A stretch of 64,000 nt of DNA, taken from Bradyrhizobium sp. C9 (GTDB lineage: Bacteria > Pseudomonadota > Alphaproteobacteria > Rhizobiales > Xanthobacteraceae). A model generated the notes under the pieces. The model saw nothing but the letters and a program-made list of their open reading frames with translations, was not told where the DNA came from and made no database searches. The DNA lies in NCBI RefSeq assembly GCF_002532045.1, contig NZ_NWTG01000004.1, positions 124,001-188,000 of the forward strand, given 5' to 3'. Shown one piece after another: positions 17,512-27,077 of the stretch (position 1 is its first letter; the number at the start of each line of letters is the position of its first letter). The translations under genes were made by a program, and so were the position numbers.

Positions 17512-17919
17512 CGACAACTCTTAAGGCCCGGCAACCAGCATCCATATCATGCCGGAAGCCCCGGGAAAGGGTTGTAATTCTCGGCAATTGGGACTAGTTC
17601 CTGCCCATCAATCAGGTAGATTCAGAGATATGCAAGAGGCCGCCGCGCCGAAAGGTGAGCGTCGTGTCCTTGGGGTGATCCTGAGACAACGAATGTAAAC
17701 TCTTTGAGCCGCGTACTTCGTACAGAAGAATGTCGCCTGGAGGCGGCTGTCGCCGGGACTATCGATTCACCGATCAGGGCGCCTGCTCATCAAGGTGAGA
17801 TGCGAAGCACCACTCACGCGCTCAATTCAGACGATGCGTGTCGCGACCCGTTGCAGACCTTGGGGGTTGAGCCGTAAGGATGGTTCAATTAGCGTACAGA
17901 GCAACCATTGGTGGTGCCT
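17512..17919. other. Intergenic region between nasT and the DUF4240 gene
   Basis: A 408-base divergent gap. It must contain the nasT promoter on its left side. No open frame with a ribosome-binding site, no ANTAR-type double hairpin and no sigma-54 box was recognised. A short inverted repeat GTACTTCGTAC lies at about 17723. From about 17680 onward the base use becomes less GC-biased, which continues into the DUF4240 gene. Confidence 0.5.
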
Positions 17920-18471
17920 ATGATCGCCCCCGAGATGCCTGCCGATCAGTTCTGGGGAATCATGGGGCGCGCCATGCAACACGGCGTTGATCCGGCTACC
18001 CACATAGACGCCCTAGGCACGGAGTTGCGTGGGCACACTTCCGAAGAAATCAAGTCGTTCGAGGTGGCATTTCGGCGCTATCTCAACAAGGCATACACTT
18101 GGGATCTTTGGGGGGCGGCATACGTGATTCACGGCGGCTGCTCTGACGATGGTTTCGAATACTTCCGACGTTGGCTCGTATCGCGTGGACGCGACGTGTA
18201 CGAGCTTGCGCTGGCCGATCCTGACAGCTTGGCACAACTCAAAGTGCGACCCGGTCCTGATGGCACGTGGGAGTTCGAAGAAATCTACTCTGTTGCGAGG
18301 CGAGTCTTCGCCGAAAAAGGCGGCAAAGGCGACGTGCGCGACTATTCCGAGCGGGAGGCTGGATTGGGAGGACCTGGGCCTTCCGGCGAACCTTTCCGGG
18401 AAGACCCGGAGCATCTGGCCCGACGCTATCCAAATCTTTGGCGGCAGTTTGGAGCCGAACCGCTGGGTTGA
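17920..18471 (+). CDS. DUF4240 domain protein
   Basis: A 183-residue cytoplasmic protein matching the DUF4240 pattern: FWGIMGRA near the start, then DLWGAAYVIHGGCSDDGFEYFRRWL and the segment YELALADPDSLA (each a continuous run in the protein, about residues 60-105). DUF4240 proteins occur in Gram-positive and proteobacterial genomes near toxin or immunity genes, but the function is unknown. The codon choice is visibly less GC3-biased than in rimO next door, which suggests acquisition by transfer. The start is uncertain: ATG 17920 has only GGTGGTG upstream; ATG 17935 and a TTG at 17908 are alternatives. Confidence 0.7.
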   Translation: MIAPEMPADQFWGIMGRAMQHGVDPATHIDALGTELRGHTSEEIKSFEVAFRRYLNKAYTWDLWGAAYVIHGGCSDDGFEYFRRWLVSRGRDVYELALADPDSLAQLKVRPGPDGTWEFEEIYSVARRVFAEKGGKGDVRDYSEREAGLGGPGPSGEPFREDPEHLARRYPNLWRQFGAEPLG

Positions 18472-18612
18472 CGCGTTCTGCCCCTACTGGTCGATCTCAC
18501 TCACTGCTTCGCTTTACCGTCGCGGGAACCTGCGTAACGGTTGAATTTTCCCATCAGAGCAATTAGTTAGACCGCATATCCGAACAATTCAGATCAGGCT
18601 CCAGGCGACCCC

Positions 18613-19932
18613 ATGGAAAGAGCGCCCCATATCTCATTCGTCAGTCTCGGCTGCCCCAAGGCGCTGGTCGATTCCGAGCGCATCATCACGCGGCTGCGCG
18701 CGGAGGGCTATGAGCTCGCGCGCAAGCATGACGGCGCCGACATCGTCATCGTCAACACCTGCGGCTTCCTCGACAGCGCCAAGCAGGAATCGCTTGCGGC
18801 GATCGGCGAGGCCATGGCCGAGAACGGCAAGGTCATCGTGACCGGCTGCATGGGCGCTGAACCCGAGCAGATCGAGAGCGCCTATCCCGGCGTGCTGTCG
18901 ATCACCGGCCCGCAGCAATATGAGAGCGTGCTGGACGCCGTGCACCGCGCGCTGCCGCCGGCGCACAATCCGCATCTCGATTTGGTGCCGCCGCAGGGCG
19001 TCAAGCTGACGCCGCGCCACTACGCTTACTTGAAGATTTCCGAAGGCTGCAACAACCGCTGCAGCTTCTGCATCATCCCGAAGCTGCGCGGCGATCTGGT
19101 GTCGCGGCCGGCCAATGACGTGCTGCGCGAGGCCGAGAAGCTGGTGAAGGCCGGCGTCAAGGAATTGCTGGTCATCTCGCAGGACACCTCGGCCTATGGC
19201 GTCGATCTGAAATACGCCGAGAGCCCGTGGCAGGATCGCGCCGTGCGTGCGAAATTCTACGACCTCGCCAAGGAGCTCGGTGAGCTTGGCGCCTGGGTGC
19301 GGCTGCAATACGTCTACCCCTACCCGCATGTCGACGAGGTCATCGGCCTGATGACCGAGGGCAAGGTGCTGCCCTATCTCGACATCCCGTTCCAGCATGC
19401 GAGCCCCGACGTGCTGCGTGCGATGAAGCGCCCGGCGGCGCAGGAGAAGACGCTGGCGCGGATCCAGAAGTGGCGCGAGCAATGCCCGGAGCTGACGCTG
19501 CGCTCGACCTTCATCGTCGGCTTCCCCGGCGAGACCGATGCCGATTTCGCCTACCTGCTCGACTGGCTCGATGAAGCCGGGATCGACCGCCTCGGTTGCT
19601 TCAAATACGAGCCGGTCGCCGGCGCCTCCTCGAACGCGATCGGCAATGCGGTGTCCGACGAGGTCAAGCAGGAACGCTGGAACGCGCTGATGGCGCGGCA
19701 GCAGAGGATTTCGGCCAAGCGCCTGAAGCGCAAGGTCGGCACCCGCCAGCAGGTGATCATCGATGAGGTCGGCCCGACGGTCGCGAAAGGTCGTTCAAAG
19801 GCCGACGCACCGGAGATCGACGGCGCCGTCTATCTCACCAGCCGCCGCCCGCTCAAGGTCGGCGAGATCGTCACCGCCAAGATCGAGCGCGCCGACGAAT
19901 ACGACCTGCACGGCAGCGTCGCCGGATTCTGA
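18613..19932 (+). CDS. rimO: Ribosomal protein S12 methylthiotransferase RimO
   Basis: A 439-residue radical-SAM enzyme that adds a methylthio group to a conserved Asp of ribosomal protein S12. The N-terminal domain has three cluster Cys: [23 protein letters not shown] and VTGCMGA. The radical-SAM triad is GCNNRCSFC at about residues 147-155. The C-terminal TRAM domain begins near [11 protein letters not shown]. Length and order are normal for RimO; the SLGCPKxxVDSE start separates it from MiaB. It is monocistronic and converges on a small gene. Confidence 0.95.
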   Translation: MERAPHISFVSLGCPKALVDSERIITRLRAEGYELARKHDGADIVIVNTCGFLDSAKQESLAAIGEAMAENGKVIVTGCMGAEPEQIESAYPGVLSITGPQQYESVLDAVHRALPPAHNPHLDLVPPQGVKLTPRHYAYLKISEGCNNRCSFCIIPKLRGDLVSRPANDVLREAEKLVKAGVKELLVISQDTSAYGVDLKYAESPWQDRAVRAKFYDLAKELGELGAWVRLQYVYPYPHVDEVIGLMTEGKVLPYLDIPFQHASPDVLRAMKRPAAQEKTLARIQKWREQCPELTLRSTFIVGFPGETDADFAYLLDWLDEAGIDRLGCFKYEPVAGASSNAIGNAVSDEVKQERWNALMARQQRISAKRLKRKVGTRQQVIIDEVGPTVAKGRSKADAPEIDGAVYLTSRRPLKVGEIVTAKIERADEYDLHGSVAGF

Positions 19933-19938
19933 ACGCGC

Positions 19939-20151
19939 CTAATTGGCAGTCGGCGCAGCGGCGAGCGCCGGGTCCAGCGTGCGAAGCACGCGGTGGATGC
20001 GGACCGAAGTGCCGATGCCTGCATTGCGCACATAGGCATCGATGACCGCCTCGCTCTCGACCACGACGAGGCCGAACAACTTGCGGTCGTCGGTCGCGTA
20101 GGTGCAGAGCCAACCAGCTTGATCACGGCGCCACCTGCAGGATTGCTTCAT
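19939..20151 (-). CDS. Small hypothetical protein (70 aa)
   Basis: A 70-residue frame converging on rimO, six bases from its stop. Codon positions show the same strong third-position GC preference as real genes here, and the translation is balanced (RKLFGLVVVESEAVIDAYV, then GIGTSVRIHRVLRTLDPAL). The ribosome-binding site is weak. No family was recognised. Confidence 0.45.
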   Translation of the reverse strand: MKQSCRWRRDQAGWLCTYATDDRKLFGLVVVESEAVIDAYVRNAGIGTSVRIHRVLRTLDPALAAAPTAN

Positions 20152-20352
20152 CGCAGCTTAACACGCTCCGCGAGCGACGTACGCGCGATACCTGCCGCTT
20201 GACACCAGCGCCCGTTCGGCTGTATGGCCCTGCGCCATGAAGCTGAACCGGACCCACCGCCGCGCCATCTGCCGTCGTCGCACCCGCGACGATGCTGGGC
20301 TGCGCCGTGTCCGACGCCATCGCTGATAAGCTAAAATCAGCCAAGGTTTTCG

Positions 20353-20387
20353 AGAAGGCCGCGCCCGCAAAGCGCGGCCTTCTTGCT
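20353..20387 (+). terminator. Hairpin upstream of the aminotransferase gene (terminator or attenuator)
   Basis: A perfect 12-base stem AGAAGGCCGCGC / GCGCGGCCTTCT with a 7-base loop, followed by TGCTTTT. It points toward the aminotransferase start 47 bases on. No gene on the plus strand ends just before it, so it is either an attenuator in the leader of the aminotransferase mRNA or the end of a small unannotated transcript. The 282-base gap that holds it (20152-20433) contains no other convincing feature. Confidence 0.55.
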
Positions 20388-20433
20388 TTTCGGCCTGCCC
20401 CCAATTCCCACACCGACCCCAGAGGAGATCGAT

Positions 20434-21630
20434 ATGACCAACGCCGCCCATCCGTTCGACGCGCTGATGGACATCACCGCCCGCCCCGAGGTCGTGTTCG
20501 TGCGCGGCGCAGGCTCGTATTTGTGGGACGCCAACCGCAACCGCTATCTCGATTTCGTGCAGGGCTGGGCCGTGAATCCGCTCGGCCACTCGCCGGTCAT
20601 CGTTGCCGATGCGCTGGCCGCGCAGGCCAAGCGGCTACTGACGCCGAGCCCGGCGTTCTACAACGAGCAGAGCCTGAAACTGGCGAAGATGCTGGTCGAC
20701 AAGAGCTGCTTCGACCAGGTGTTCTTCGCCAATTCCGGCGCCGAGGCCAATGAGGGCGCGATCAAGCTCGCACGGAAATTCGGCGCCAAGTACAAGGGTG
20801 GCGCGCACGAGATCATCACCTTCGAAGGCGGCTTCCACGGCCGCACGCTCGCGACCATGTCGGCGTCGGGCAAGAAGGCGTTCGAACCGCTGTTCGAACC
20901 AAAGGTCTCGGGCTTTCGAAAGGCCAAGCTGAACGACATCGAGTCGGTGCGGAAGTTGATTTCGCCATCGACGGTCGCGGTGATGCTGGAGCCGATCCAG
21001 GGCGAAGCCGGCGTGTGGCCGGCGACCGACGCGTTCCTGCAAGAGCTGCGGGCGCTGACCCAGCAGCGTGGGCTGCTCTTGATCGTCGACGAGATCCAGA
21101 CCGGCATCGGCCGCACCGGAAAGCTGTTCGGCCATGAGCACGCCGGAATCGAGCCCGACATCATGACGCTCGGCAAGGGCATCGGTGGCGGCGTGCCGCT
21201 CGCAGCGCTGCTCGCGACCGAGCATGCCTCCTGCTTCGATCACGGCGATCAGGGCGGCACCTTCAACGGCAATCCCCTGATGTGCGCCGCGGGGCTTGTC
21301 GTGCTCGATCAGATCAGCCAGCCCGACTTCCTGAAATCGGTGGTCGATGCCGGTCTGCTGCTCGAGCGCGAATTGCAGCGGCTGTCGGCGCGGCACGGGC
21401 TCGGCGAGATCAGAGGCCGCGGCCTCCTGCTCGCGCTCGATCTCAAGATGCCGATCGGCGCGGCCATCGTCGCCGAGGCGTTCGCAGCCGGCGTGCTGGT
21501 CAACTCCCCGCAACCGGACACGCTGCGCTTCATGCCGGCGCTCAACGTCACGCGGGAGGAGATATCGGCAATGATCGATTGTCTGGATGGGGTGCTGACG
21601 AAGGTCGGTGCGGCGCGGCGGGTGGCGTAG
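20434..21630 (+). CDS. Acetylornithine-type class III aminotransferase
   Basis: A 398-residue PLP enzyme of the acetylornithine / succinyldiaminopimelate transaminase group. It has [17 protein letters not shown] for phosphate binding, [19 protein letters not shown], the PLP-ring Asp in [13 protein letters not shown], and the Schiff-base Lys in [16 protein letters not shown]. Members make acetylornithine from acetylglutamate semialdehyde in arginine synthesis or act on related omega-amino acids. No argF lies next to it, unlike many canonical argD genes, so it may be a paralogue. ATG 20434 follows AGAGGAGATCGAT. Confidence 0.82.
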   Translation: MTNAAHPFDALMDITARPEVVFVRGAGSYLWDANRNRYLDFVQGWAVNPLGHSPVIVADALAAQAKRLLTPSPAFYNEQSLKLAKMLVDKSCFDQVFFANSGAEANEGAIKLARKFGAKYKGGAHEIITFEGGFHGRTLATMSASGKKAFEPLFEPKVSGFRKAKLNDIESVRKLISPSTVAVMLEPIQGEAGVWPATDAFLQELRALTQQRGLLLIVDEIQTGIGRTGKLFGHEHAGIEPDIMTLGKGIGGGVPLAALLATEHASCFDHGDQGGTFNGNPLMCAAGLVVLDQISQPDFLKSVVDAGLLLERELQRLSARHGLGEIRGRGLLLALDLKMPIGAAIVAEAFAAGVLVNSPQPDTLRFMPALNVTREEISAMIDCLDGVLTKVGAARRVA

Positions 21631-21641
21631 CCATCTCGACT

Positions 21642-21723
21642 GTCGTTCCGGGGCATCGCGTTAGCGATGAACCCGGAACCTCGAGATTCCGGGTTCGATG
21701 CTCGCGCATCGCCCCGGAATGAC
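21642..21723. repeat. Intergenic inverted repeat, 82 bases
   Basis: A large inverted repeat with outer arms GTCGTTCCGGGGC and GCCCCGGAATGAC and inner arms AACCCGGAA and TTCCGGGTT around CCTCGAGA. It lies between the convergent aminotransferase and quinone oxidoreductase genes, 11 bases from the first stop and 7 from the second. It belongs to a dispersed type common in Bradyrhizobium (recalled, not searched) and could act as a two-way terminator. Confidence 0.75.
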
Positions 21724-21730
21724 GATCTCT

Positions 21731-22705
21731 CTACGGCCGCAAGATCGCGGCACCCGTGGTCGCCCGGCTCTCCAGGTCGATATGCGCCTTGGCGACGTCC
21801 TTGAGCGCATAGGCATGGTTGATCGGCACGTGCAGCTTGCCGTTGATCACAGCGGCAAACAGCGTGTCGGCGCCTTCGAGCAATTCCTTGCGGGTGCCGA
21901 CATAGTCGTTGAGCTTCGGCCGCGTCGCAAACAGCGAACCGTGGTTGTTGAGCTCGGCGAGCGGGAACGGCGGCACCGGACCCGAGGCGTTGCCGAACGA
22001 GACGAACAGGCCGCGTGGCCGCAGGCACGATAGCGATCCCGGGAAGGTGGTCTTGCCGACGCCGTCATAGACGACGTCGCAAAGTTCGCCGCGGCTGATC
22101 TGCTTGACGCGTTCGACGAAGTTCTCCTCGTTGTAGAGGATGACGTGGTCGCAGCCATTGGCGAGCGCGATATCGGCCTTCGCCTTCGAGCCGACGGTGC
22201 CGATGACATGCGCGCCGAGTGCGTGCGCCCACTGGCAGGCCAGCAGCCCGATGCCGCCGGCCGCGGCGTGGATCAGCACCCGATGGCCCTGCTCGACCTT
22301 GAAGGTCTTGTGCAGGAGGTACCAGACCGTGAGGCCCTTGAGCATCAGGACGGCGCCCTGCTCGTAAGTGATGTGGTCGGGCAGTTTGACGAGCTTGTCC
22401 GCCGGGATCACGCGCTCGGAGGCGTAACCGCCGAGGTTGTAGTAGTAGGCGACGCGATCGCCGGGGTGGAAATTGGTCACCCCCGGGCCGACCGCCAGGA
22501 CCTCGCCGGCGGCCTCGTTGCCGGCGATGAACGGCAGGCCGGGCGCCTTGTAGAGGCCGGTGCGGAAATAGACGTCGATGAAGTTCAGCCCGACCGCATG
22601 CTGGCGGATGCGGACCTCGCCGGTCCCCGGCGCCCCCACCTCGACATCCTCATAAGTCAGGACCTCAGGGCCCCCCACCTTGTGCACCCGCACAGCCTTG
22701 GTCAT
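21731..22705 (-). CDS. NADPH:quinone oxidoreductase (zeta-crystallin family)
   Basis: A 324-residue zinc-independent medium-chain reductase like E. coli Qor, which transfers electrons from NADPH to quinones one at a time. Visible are NFIDVYFRTGLY, GNEAAGEV and the nucleotide-binding loop AAAGGIGLLACQWA, followed by GAHVIGTVGS. The zinc-binding cysteines of alcohol dehydrogenases are absent. It is single, with the TerC gene upstream on the same strand after a palindrome. Confidence 0.88.
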   Translation of the reverse strand: MTKAVRVHKVGGPEVLTYEDVEVGAPGTGEVRIRQHAVGLNFIDVYFRTGLYKAPGLPFIAGNEAAGEVLAVGPGVTNFHPGDRVAYYYNLGGYASERVIPADKLVKLPDHITYEQGAVLMLKGLTVWYLLHKTFKVEQGHRVLIHAAAGGIGLLACQWAHALGAHVIGTVGSKAKADIALANGCDHVILYNEENFVERVKQISRGELCDVVYDGVGKTTFPGSLSCLRPRGLFVSFGNASGPVPPFPLAELNNHGSLFATRPKLNDYVGTRKELLEGADTLFAAVINGKLHVPINHAYALKDVAKAHIDLESRATTGAAILRP

Positions 22706-22793
22706 GTCGTCGCTCCCTCAGATCTCAGCGTCAGCCGAGCGAATGCCATCGGCACCGGCTTGTCAACCAACCGGCCGGAACCGGGGATTGGAT

Positions 22794-22838
22794 GCATGAT
22801 CTTTTCGGAAAACCGCTTCGCACTTTTCCGGATCATGC
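22794..22838. repeat. Palindromic repeat, copy 2 (CCGGAAAA...TTTTCC type)
   Basis: Inverted copy of the element at 13861-13905, also 45 bases, bounded by GCATGATC and GATCATGC. It abuts the TAG stop codon of the TerC gene (22839-22841), just as copy 1 abuts the TAG of pxpC. Confidence 0.75.
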
Positions 22839-23564
22839 CTACCGCGCCGGCTTCTTGCGGTTGCGTTTGGCCAGCACGTTGAACATCTCGACCGCCGCCG
22901 AGAATGCGATGGCGAAATAGATGTAGCCGCGCGGGATGTGGAATTTGAAGCCGTCGGCCACCAGCGCCACGCCGATCAGCACCAGGAACGCCAACGCCAG
23001 CATCTTGGTGGTCGGATGTTCCGCGACAAACCGCGCCACCGGTCCCGACGAGACGTACATGATGATGCACGCGATCACGACCGCCGCGATCATGATCTCG
23101 ATGTCCTGCGCCATGCCGATCGCGGTGATGATCGAATCCAGCGAGAACACCAGGTCGATGATGATGATCTGCACGATCACCCAGAAGAATGCGTTCGGGC
23201 TTGGCTTGTCGTTCTCCTCGGCGTCACGCGCCTCGACCTCGGCGTGGATCTCGTGGGTCGCCTTCGCAATCAGGAACAGGCCGCCGCCGATCAGGATGAT
23301 GTCGCGCCACGACAGCGCGACGCTCTCGATGGTGATCACCGGCTGCGTCAGCCCGATCAGCCAGACCAGGACGCTGAGCAGGATGATGCGGAACACCAGC
23401 GCCAGCAGCAGGCCGATCTGCCGCGCGCGGTTGGCCTGCGGCTGCGGAATCCGCGAGACCAGCACCGAGAGGAAGATGACGTTGTCGATGCCAAGCACGA
23501 TCTCGAGCGCAGTCAGGGTCAACAGCGCCGCCCAGGCTTCCGGGCTGGTGATCAATTGCATCAT
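22839..23564 (-). CDS. TerC family integral membrane protein
   Basis: A 241-residue membrane protein with about seven helices and the acidic TerC motifs GIDNVIFL near residue 26 and VFSLDSIITA in the middle, both placed within or at the edge of helices. TerC-family proteins are linked to manganese or other metal efflux during exoenzyme metalation and to tellurite resistance in ter clusters. No other ter gene is nearby, so metal homeostasis is more likely. The start overlaps the stop of pcs by four bases, so the two are co-translated. Confidence 0.85.
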   Translation of the reverse strand: MMQLITSPEAWAALLTLTALEIVLGIDNVIFLSVLVSRIPQPQANRARQIGLLLALVFRIILLSVLVWLIGLTQPVITIESVALSWRDIILIGGGLFLIAKATHEIHAEVEARDAEENDKPSPNAFFWVIVQIIIIDLVFSLDSIITAIGMAQDIEIMIAAVVIACIIMYVSSGPVARFVAEHPTTKMLALAFLVLIGVALVADGFKFHIPRGYIYFAIAFSAAVEMFNVLAKRNRKKPAR

Positions 23565-24289
23565 GCTCTGAAGGCTTTCATCCGGCGGATCAAGGTGTCG
23601 CTGCCGACGATGTAGACGGCGATGGCGCAGAGACCGAAGGTGATCGGGGCGCCGACCACGAAATCATTGGCGAGCGTGTACATGCCGAGCAGTGCCCAGG
23701 CGCCGAGCAGCCACAGCGTCAGCCAGCGCAGCCGCACCACGCGGAACGGATGCAGCACATGGAACGGCGCAAAGGTCAGCACGATCAGGAGCGCGACCAC
23801 GATTGTCGACAGCACCGGCGGCAAATGCAGCAGGAACAGGTAGAACGCCGCCGCATTCCACAGCGCCGGGAAGCCGCGGAAATGGTTGTCGTCGGCCTTC
23901 ATGCGGCGGTCGGCGAAATACAGCGCGCTGGACACCACGATGCCGATGCCGAGGATTGGCGCGGCCAGCGGCAGCAGCATGCCGCTTGCGGTGATCGCAT
24001 AGGCCGGCACGAACACATAGGTGACGAAATCGACCACGAGGTCGAGCACCTCGCCCGACCAGTTCGGCTGCAGCCGCACCACGTCGAGCCGGCGCGCCAG
24101 CGGGCCGTCGATGCCGTCGATGATCAGCGCGACCCCGAGCCAGGCGAACATGTTGGCCCAGTGCTCGCGCACCGCCTCAAGCATCGCCAGCAGCGCGACC
24201 CCGGCGCCGAGCGCCGTGAAAATATGAACGGAGAATGCGGCGGTCCGCATCCGTTCTGGCAACGCATCCGGCTGGCTCGAGTGCTCCAT
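23561..24289 (-). CDS. pcs: Phosphatidylcholine synthase
   Basis: A 242-residue membrane enzyme that condenses CDP-diacylglycerol with choline to phosphatidylcholine, a route typical of rhizobia and their relatives. It has the CDP-alcohol phosphotransferase motif in the longer-spaced Pcs form: DGPLAR, 12 residues, then GEVLDLVVD. The three Asp residues coordinate metal. About seven hydrophobic helices follow. ATG 24289 (MEHSSQP) was chosen over an upstream in-frame start. It is first in the pcs-terC operon and divergent from the hydroxylase gene at 24423. Confidence 0.9.
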   Translation of the reverse strand: MEHSSQPDALPERMRTAAFSVHIFTALGAGVALLAMLEAVREHWANMFAWLGVALIIDGIDGPLARRLDVVRLQPNWSGEVLDLVVDFVTYVFVPAYAITASGMLLPLAAPILGIGIVVSSALYFADRRMKADDNHFRGFPALWNAAAFYLFLLHLPPVLSTIVVALLIVLTFAPFHVLHPFRVVRLRWLTLWLLGAWALLGMYTLANDFVVGAPITFGLCAIAVYIVGSDTLIRRMKAFRA

Positions 24290-24422
24290 CGGCCGAAGTG
24301 CTATCAGGAATCGGCCCCCTTTGCATATGCAGTCTTGCGGCGTTCCGCCGCGCAAACCATTGCAAGGATTCAGTGGTTACCGATGGCTTGAAAATCGGGC
24401 CAGGCATGTCAAATGTCCTGAT

Positions 24423-25607
24423 ATGACCGACAGCTCGCAGGATTATGACGTTATCGTAATTGGCGGCGGTCCGGCCGGATTGACGGCTGCGATCGCCCTC
24501 GCCGACGCCGGCGCGCGCACCGCGCTGTTGGCGCGCCGCGCCCCGTATGCCGACAACCGGACCACCGCGCTGCTCGGCGCCTCGACCGAGATCCTGGAGC
24601 GGCTCGATGTCTGGCGGCGCTGCAGCGACAAGGCGGCCGCGCTCAAGACCATGCGCCTCGTCGACGACACCGGCCGCCTGATCCGCGCGCCGGAGGTGCG
24701 GTTCTCCTCCGAGGAGATCGGCCGCGAGCAGTTCGGCTTCAACATCGACAATCGCTCGCTGGTGGCGGCGCTCGAGGAGCGCGCCGGCGAGATGGCCGCA
24801 CTGACGCGGTTCGACGACGAGGCCGCCTCGGTGCAACCAGATGATGCCGCGGTCACCGTGGTGACGCGACAGGGCCAGACGTTATCGGCCCGGCTCGTGG
24901 TCGGCGCCGACGGACGCAATTCACTCTCGCGCGAGGCCGCCGGCATCGAGGTGGTCAGCCGCGAACTCGGCCAATCCGCCCTCACCTTCAACATCACCCA
25001 CAGCCGACCGCACAACAACATCTCGACCGAGTTTCACACCGAGCACGGCCCCTGCGTGTTCGTGCCGCTCAGCGGCAACCGCAGCAGCGTGGTCTGGGTC
25101 TCGGCGCCGAAGGAGGCTGAACGGCTGAAGGCGCTTGGCGATGATGAATTATCCGAAGCGGCCGAGCGGCAGTCGCATTCGATTCTCGGCCGCGTCGAGG
25201 TCCAGGGCGGCCGTCACGTGTTTCCCCTCGCCATCGAGCGGCCCCGGCAATTCGCCAAGGACCGGATCGCGCTGGTCGGCGAATCCGCCCATGTGCTGCC
25301 GCCGATCGGCGCGCAGGGGCTCAACATGGGACTGCGCGATGCCGCCGATATCGCCGAGATCACAGGCCAGGCAATCCGCCGCGGCGAGGATCCCGGCGCG
25401 CCGAACGTGCTGTCGCGCTATCAGGCGGCGCGGCGTCCCGATGTCGCCAGCCGGACCTGGGCGATCGACATCGCCAACCGGTCGCTGCTCAGCGATTTCC
25501 TCGGCGTACAAACCGCGCGTGCCGCGGGCCTGCATCTGCTCGGCGCCTTCGGCCCGCTGCGGCGGCTGGCGATGCGCGAGGGCCTCGCCCCGTCCTGGCG
25601 GCGGTAG
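24423..25607 (+). CDS. UbiH/COQ6-family FAD-dependent monooxygenase
   Basis: A 394-residue flavoprotein hydroxylase. The FAD-binding GxGxxG is VIGGGPAGLTAAIALADAG at about residues 11-29, the family DG motif is VVGADGRNSLSREAAG, and the second FAD loop is ALVGESAHVLPPIGAQGLN with DAADIAEI. Members hydroxylate the ring of ubiquinone precursors. Alphaproteobacteria carry several of these with differing ring positions, so I do not give a specific letter. ATG 24423 lies just before the FAD fingerprint; the open frame 102 bases upstream has no support. Confidence 0.85.
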   Translation: MTDSSQDYDVIVIGGGPAGLTAAIALADAGARTALLARRAPYADNRTTALLGASTEILERLDVWRRCSDKAAALKTMRLVDDTGRLIRAPEVRFSSEEIGREQFGFNIDNRSLVAALEERAGEMAALTRFDDEAASVQPDDAAVTVVTRQGQTLSARLVVGADGRNSLSREAAGIEVVSRELGQSALTFNITHSRPHNNISTEFHTEHGPCVFVPLSGNRSSVVWVSAPKEAERLKALGDDELSEAAERQSHSILGRVEVQGGRHVFPLAIERPRQFAKDRIALVGESAHVLPPIGAQGLNMGLRDAADIAEITGQAIRRGEDPGAPNVLSRYQAARRPDVASRTWAIDIANRSLLSDFLGVQTARAAGLHLLGAFGPLRRLAMREGLAPSWRR

Positions 25608-25619
25608 CCCCTGCTCGTC

Positions 25620-26573
25620 TTAGGGAAATACCAGCCGTCCGCTCTGGATGAACCACATCACGCTGGTCAGCGTGATCACCGAGGCAAAGGTGCCGATCAG
25701 CACCGCGACCGATGCCGGCTCGATCCACGTCTCGTTCTGCCGTGCGATCACGAACACGTTGAGCGCCGGCGGCAGCGAGGCCATCAGCACCGCGGTCGCG
25801 GCCCAGGGCTGCGCGAACGGACCGAACAGCAGCATCAGTCCGAAGGCCAGCAGCGGATGGATCAGAAGCTTGATCGCGACCACGCCCGGCACCTCCCACG
25901 GCACTCGCTCGAACGGCCGCAGCGCCACGGTGATGCCGAGCACGAACAGCGCCGTCGGTGCGGCGGCGTTTTGCAGGAACTGGATGGTGCGGTCGAGCGC
26001 GACCGGGATCGGGATGTGAAACGCGGCGACCAGCGCGCCGAACACCGCAGACATGATCAGCGGGTTCTGCACGATCTGCTTGAGCACCACGCCGAACGCG
26101 TGCAGCAGCGAGGGATGGTCGCGGTCGGTGAGTTCGATCAGGAGCGGCACGATCGAGAACAGAAAGATGCTGTCGCAGCAGAAGATCAGCGCGGTCGGGG
26201 CCGCCGCCTTGGTGCCGAGCACGGCGAGCGCCAGCCCAGGCCCCATGTAGCCGATGTTGCCATAGGCGCCCGACAGGCCCGCTAGCGTCGCCTCGCGCAG
26301 CGACAGCCCGCCGATCAGTTTGCCCGCGACCATCGCCAGGAAGAACGCGATCACGGTTCCGAGCGTGGTGGCGATCAGGAAGGGCGGGTTGTTCAGCTCG
26401 GCGAACGGTGTCTTCGACATGATCCCGAACAGCAGCGCCGGCAACGAAACGTAAAGCAGGAAGAAATTCATCCAGGCGAGCCCGCTCTCGGGCAAACCCT
26501 TGGCTTTTCCGCACGCGTAGCCGATGAAGATCAAGCCGAAATATGGCAACGCCAGATTGAGGATATCGATCAT
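25620..26573 (-). CDS. AEC family transporter (auxin efflux carrier type)
   Basis: A 317-residue inner-membrane permease with about ten helices in two five-helix halves (LNLALPYFGLIFIGYACGKAKG at the start is such a helix, given in part here as ALPYFGLIFIGY). Family members export or exchange dicarboxylates such as malate and malonate, and in plants auxin. The substrate is not deducible. It is convergent with the hydroxylase gene, 12 bases apart, and divergent from hspQ. Confidence 0.85.
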   Translation of the reverse strand: MIDILNLALPYFGLIFIGYACGKAKGLPESGLAWMNFFLLYVSLPALLFGIMSKTPFAELNNPPFLIATTLGTVIAFFLAMVAGKLIGGLSLREATLAGLSGAYGNIGYMGPGLALAVLGTKAAAPTALIFCCDSIFLFSIVPLLIELTDRDHPSLLHAFGVVLKQIVQNPLIMSAVFGALVAAFHIPIPVALDRTIQFLQNAAAPTALFVLGITVALRPFERVPWEVPGVVAIKLLIHPLLAFGLMLLFGPFAQPWAATAVLMASLPPALNVFVIARQNETWIEPASVAVLIGTFASVITLTSVMWFIQSGRLVFP

Positions 26574-26694
26574 TCTGAAAGTAGTTTCTCGGCCGGATTT
26601 CGGGTCGTTTTTGCAGGGCTGGAATCGGTAAAGCGAGGGTTAATTCGAGGCTTAGCCCCTAGCATCGGCCACAATGTTGGTCTATCGACGAACC

Positions 26695-27027
26695 ATGATC
26701 AAAGCGCGCACCGCCAAGTTTCAGATCGGGCAGATCGTCCGTCACCGGGTGTTCTCCTTCCGGGGCGTGATTTTTGATATCGACCCGGAGTTCAACAACA
26801 CCGAGGAATGGTGGCTGTCGATCCCCGAGGACATGCGGCCGCACAAGGACCAGCCGTTCTATCACCTGCTCGCGGAAAACTCGGAGACCGAGTACGTCGC
26901 CTATGTGTCTGAGCAGAACCTGCTGCCCGACGATTCCGGCGAACCGATCCGGCACTCTCAGGTGGCGGAGATCTTCGTGAAGGACAAATCGGGCGGCTAC
27001 CGTCCGCGCAACCCGTCGCTGAACTGA
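26695..27027 (+). CDS. hspQ: Heat-shock protein HspQ (hemimethylated-DNA-binding YccV type)
   Basis: A 110-residue protein of the HspQ/YccV family. It shows KFQIGQIVRHRVFSFRGVIFD and, later, PFYHLLAE with YVAYVSEQNLLPD (runs shortened here). In E. coli HspQ binds hemimethylated oriC and acts as a specificity factor for Lon proteolysis. ATG 26695 gives the usual length; an in-frame ATG at 26674 would add seven residues. It is monocistronic. Confidence 0.9.
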   Translation: MIKARTAKFQIGQIVRHRVFSFRGVIFDIDPEFNNTEEWWLSIPEDMRPHKDQPFYHLLAENSETEYVAYVSEQNLLPDDSGEPIRHSQVAEIFVKDKSGGYRPRNPSLN

Positions 27028-27077
27028 CGCGCGGCGCCTGTCCGGCGACGAACGCGACGGCGCGGCTTGCAGCCTGC

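Noticed and set aside
17512..17919. Sigma-54 promoter or ANTAR leader near nasT
   Set aside because: No TGGCAC-N5-TTGC box and no pair of hairpins with the expected loop pattern was found by eye.
20158..20433. Small protein genes in the gap before the aminotransferase
   Set aside because: The open frames give Arg-rich or Pro-rich peptides, run into the aminotransferase in a wrong frame, and lack ribosome-binding sites.
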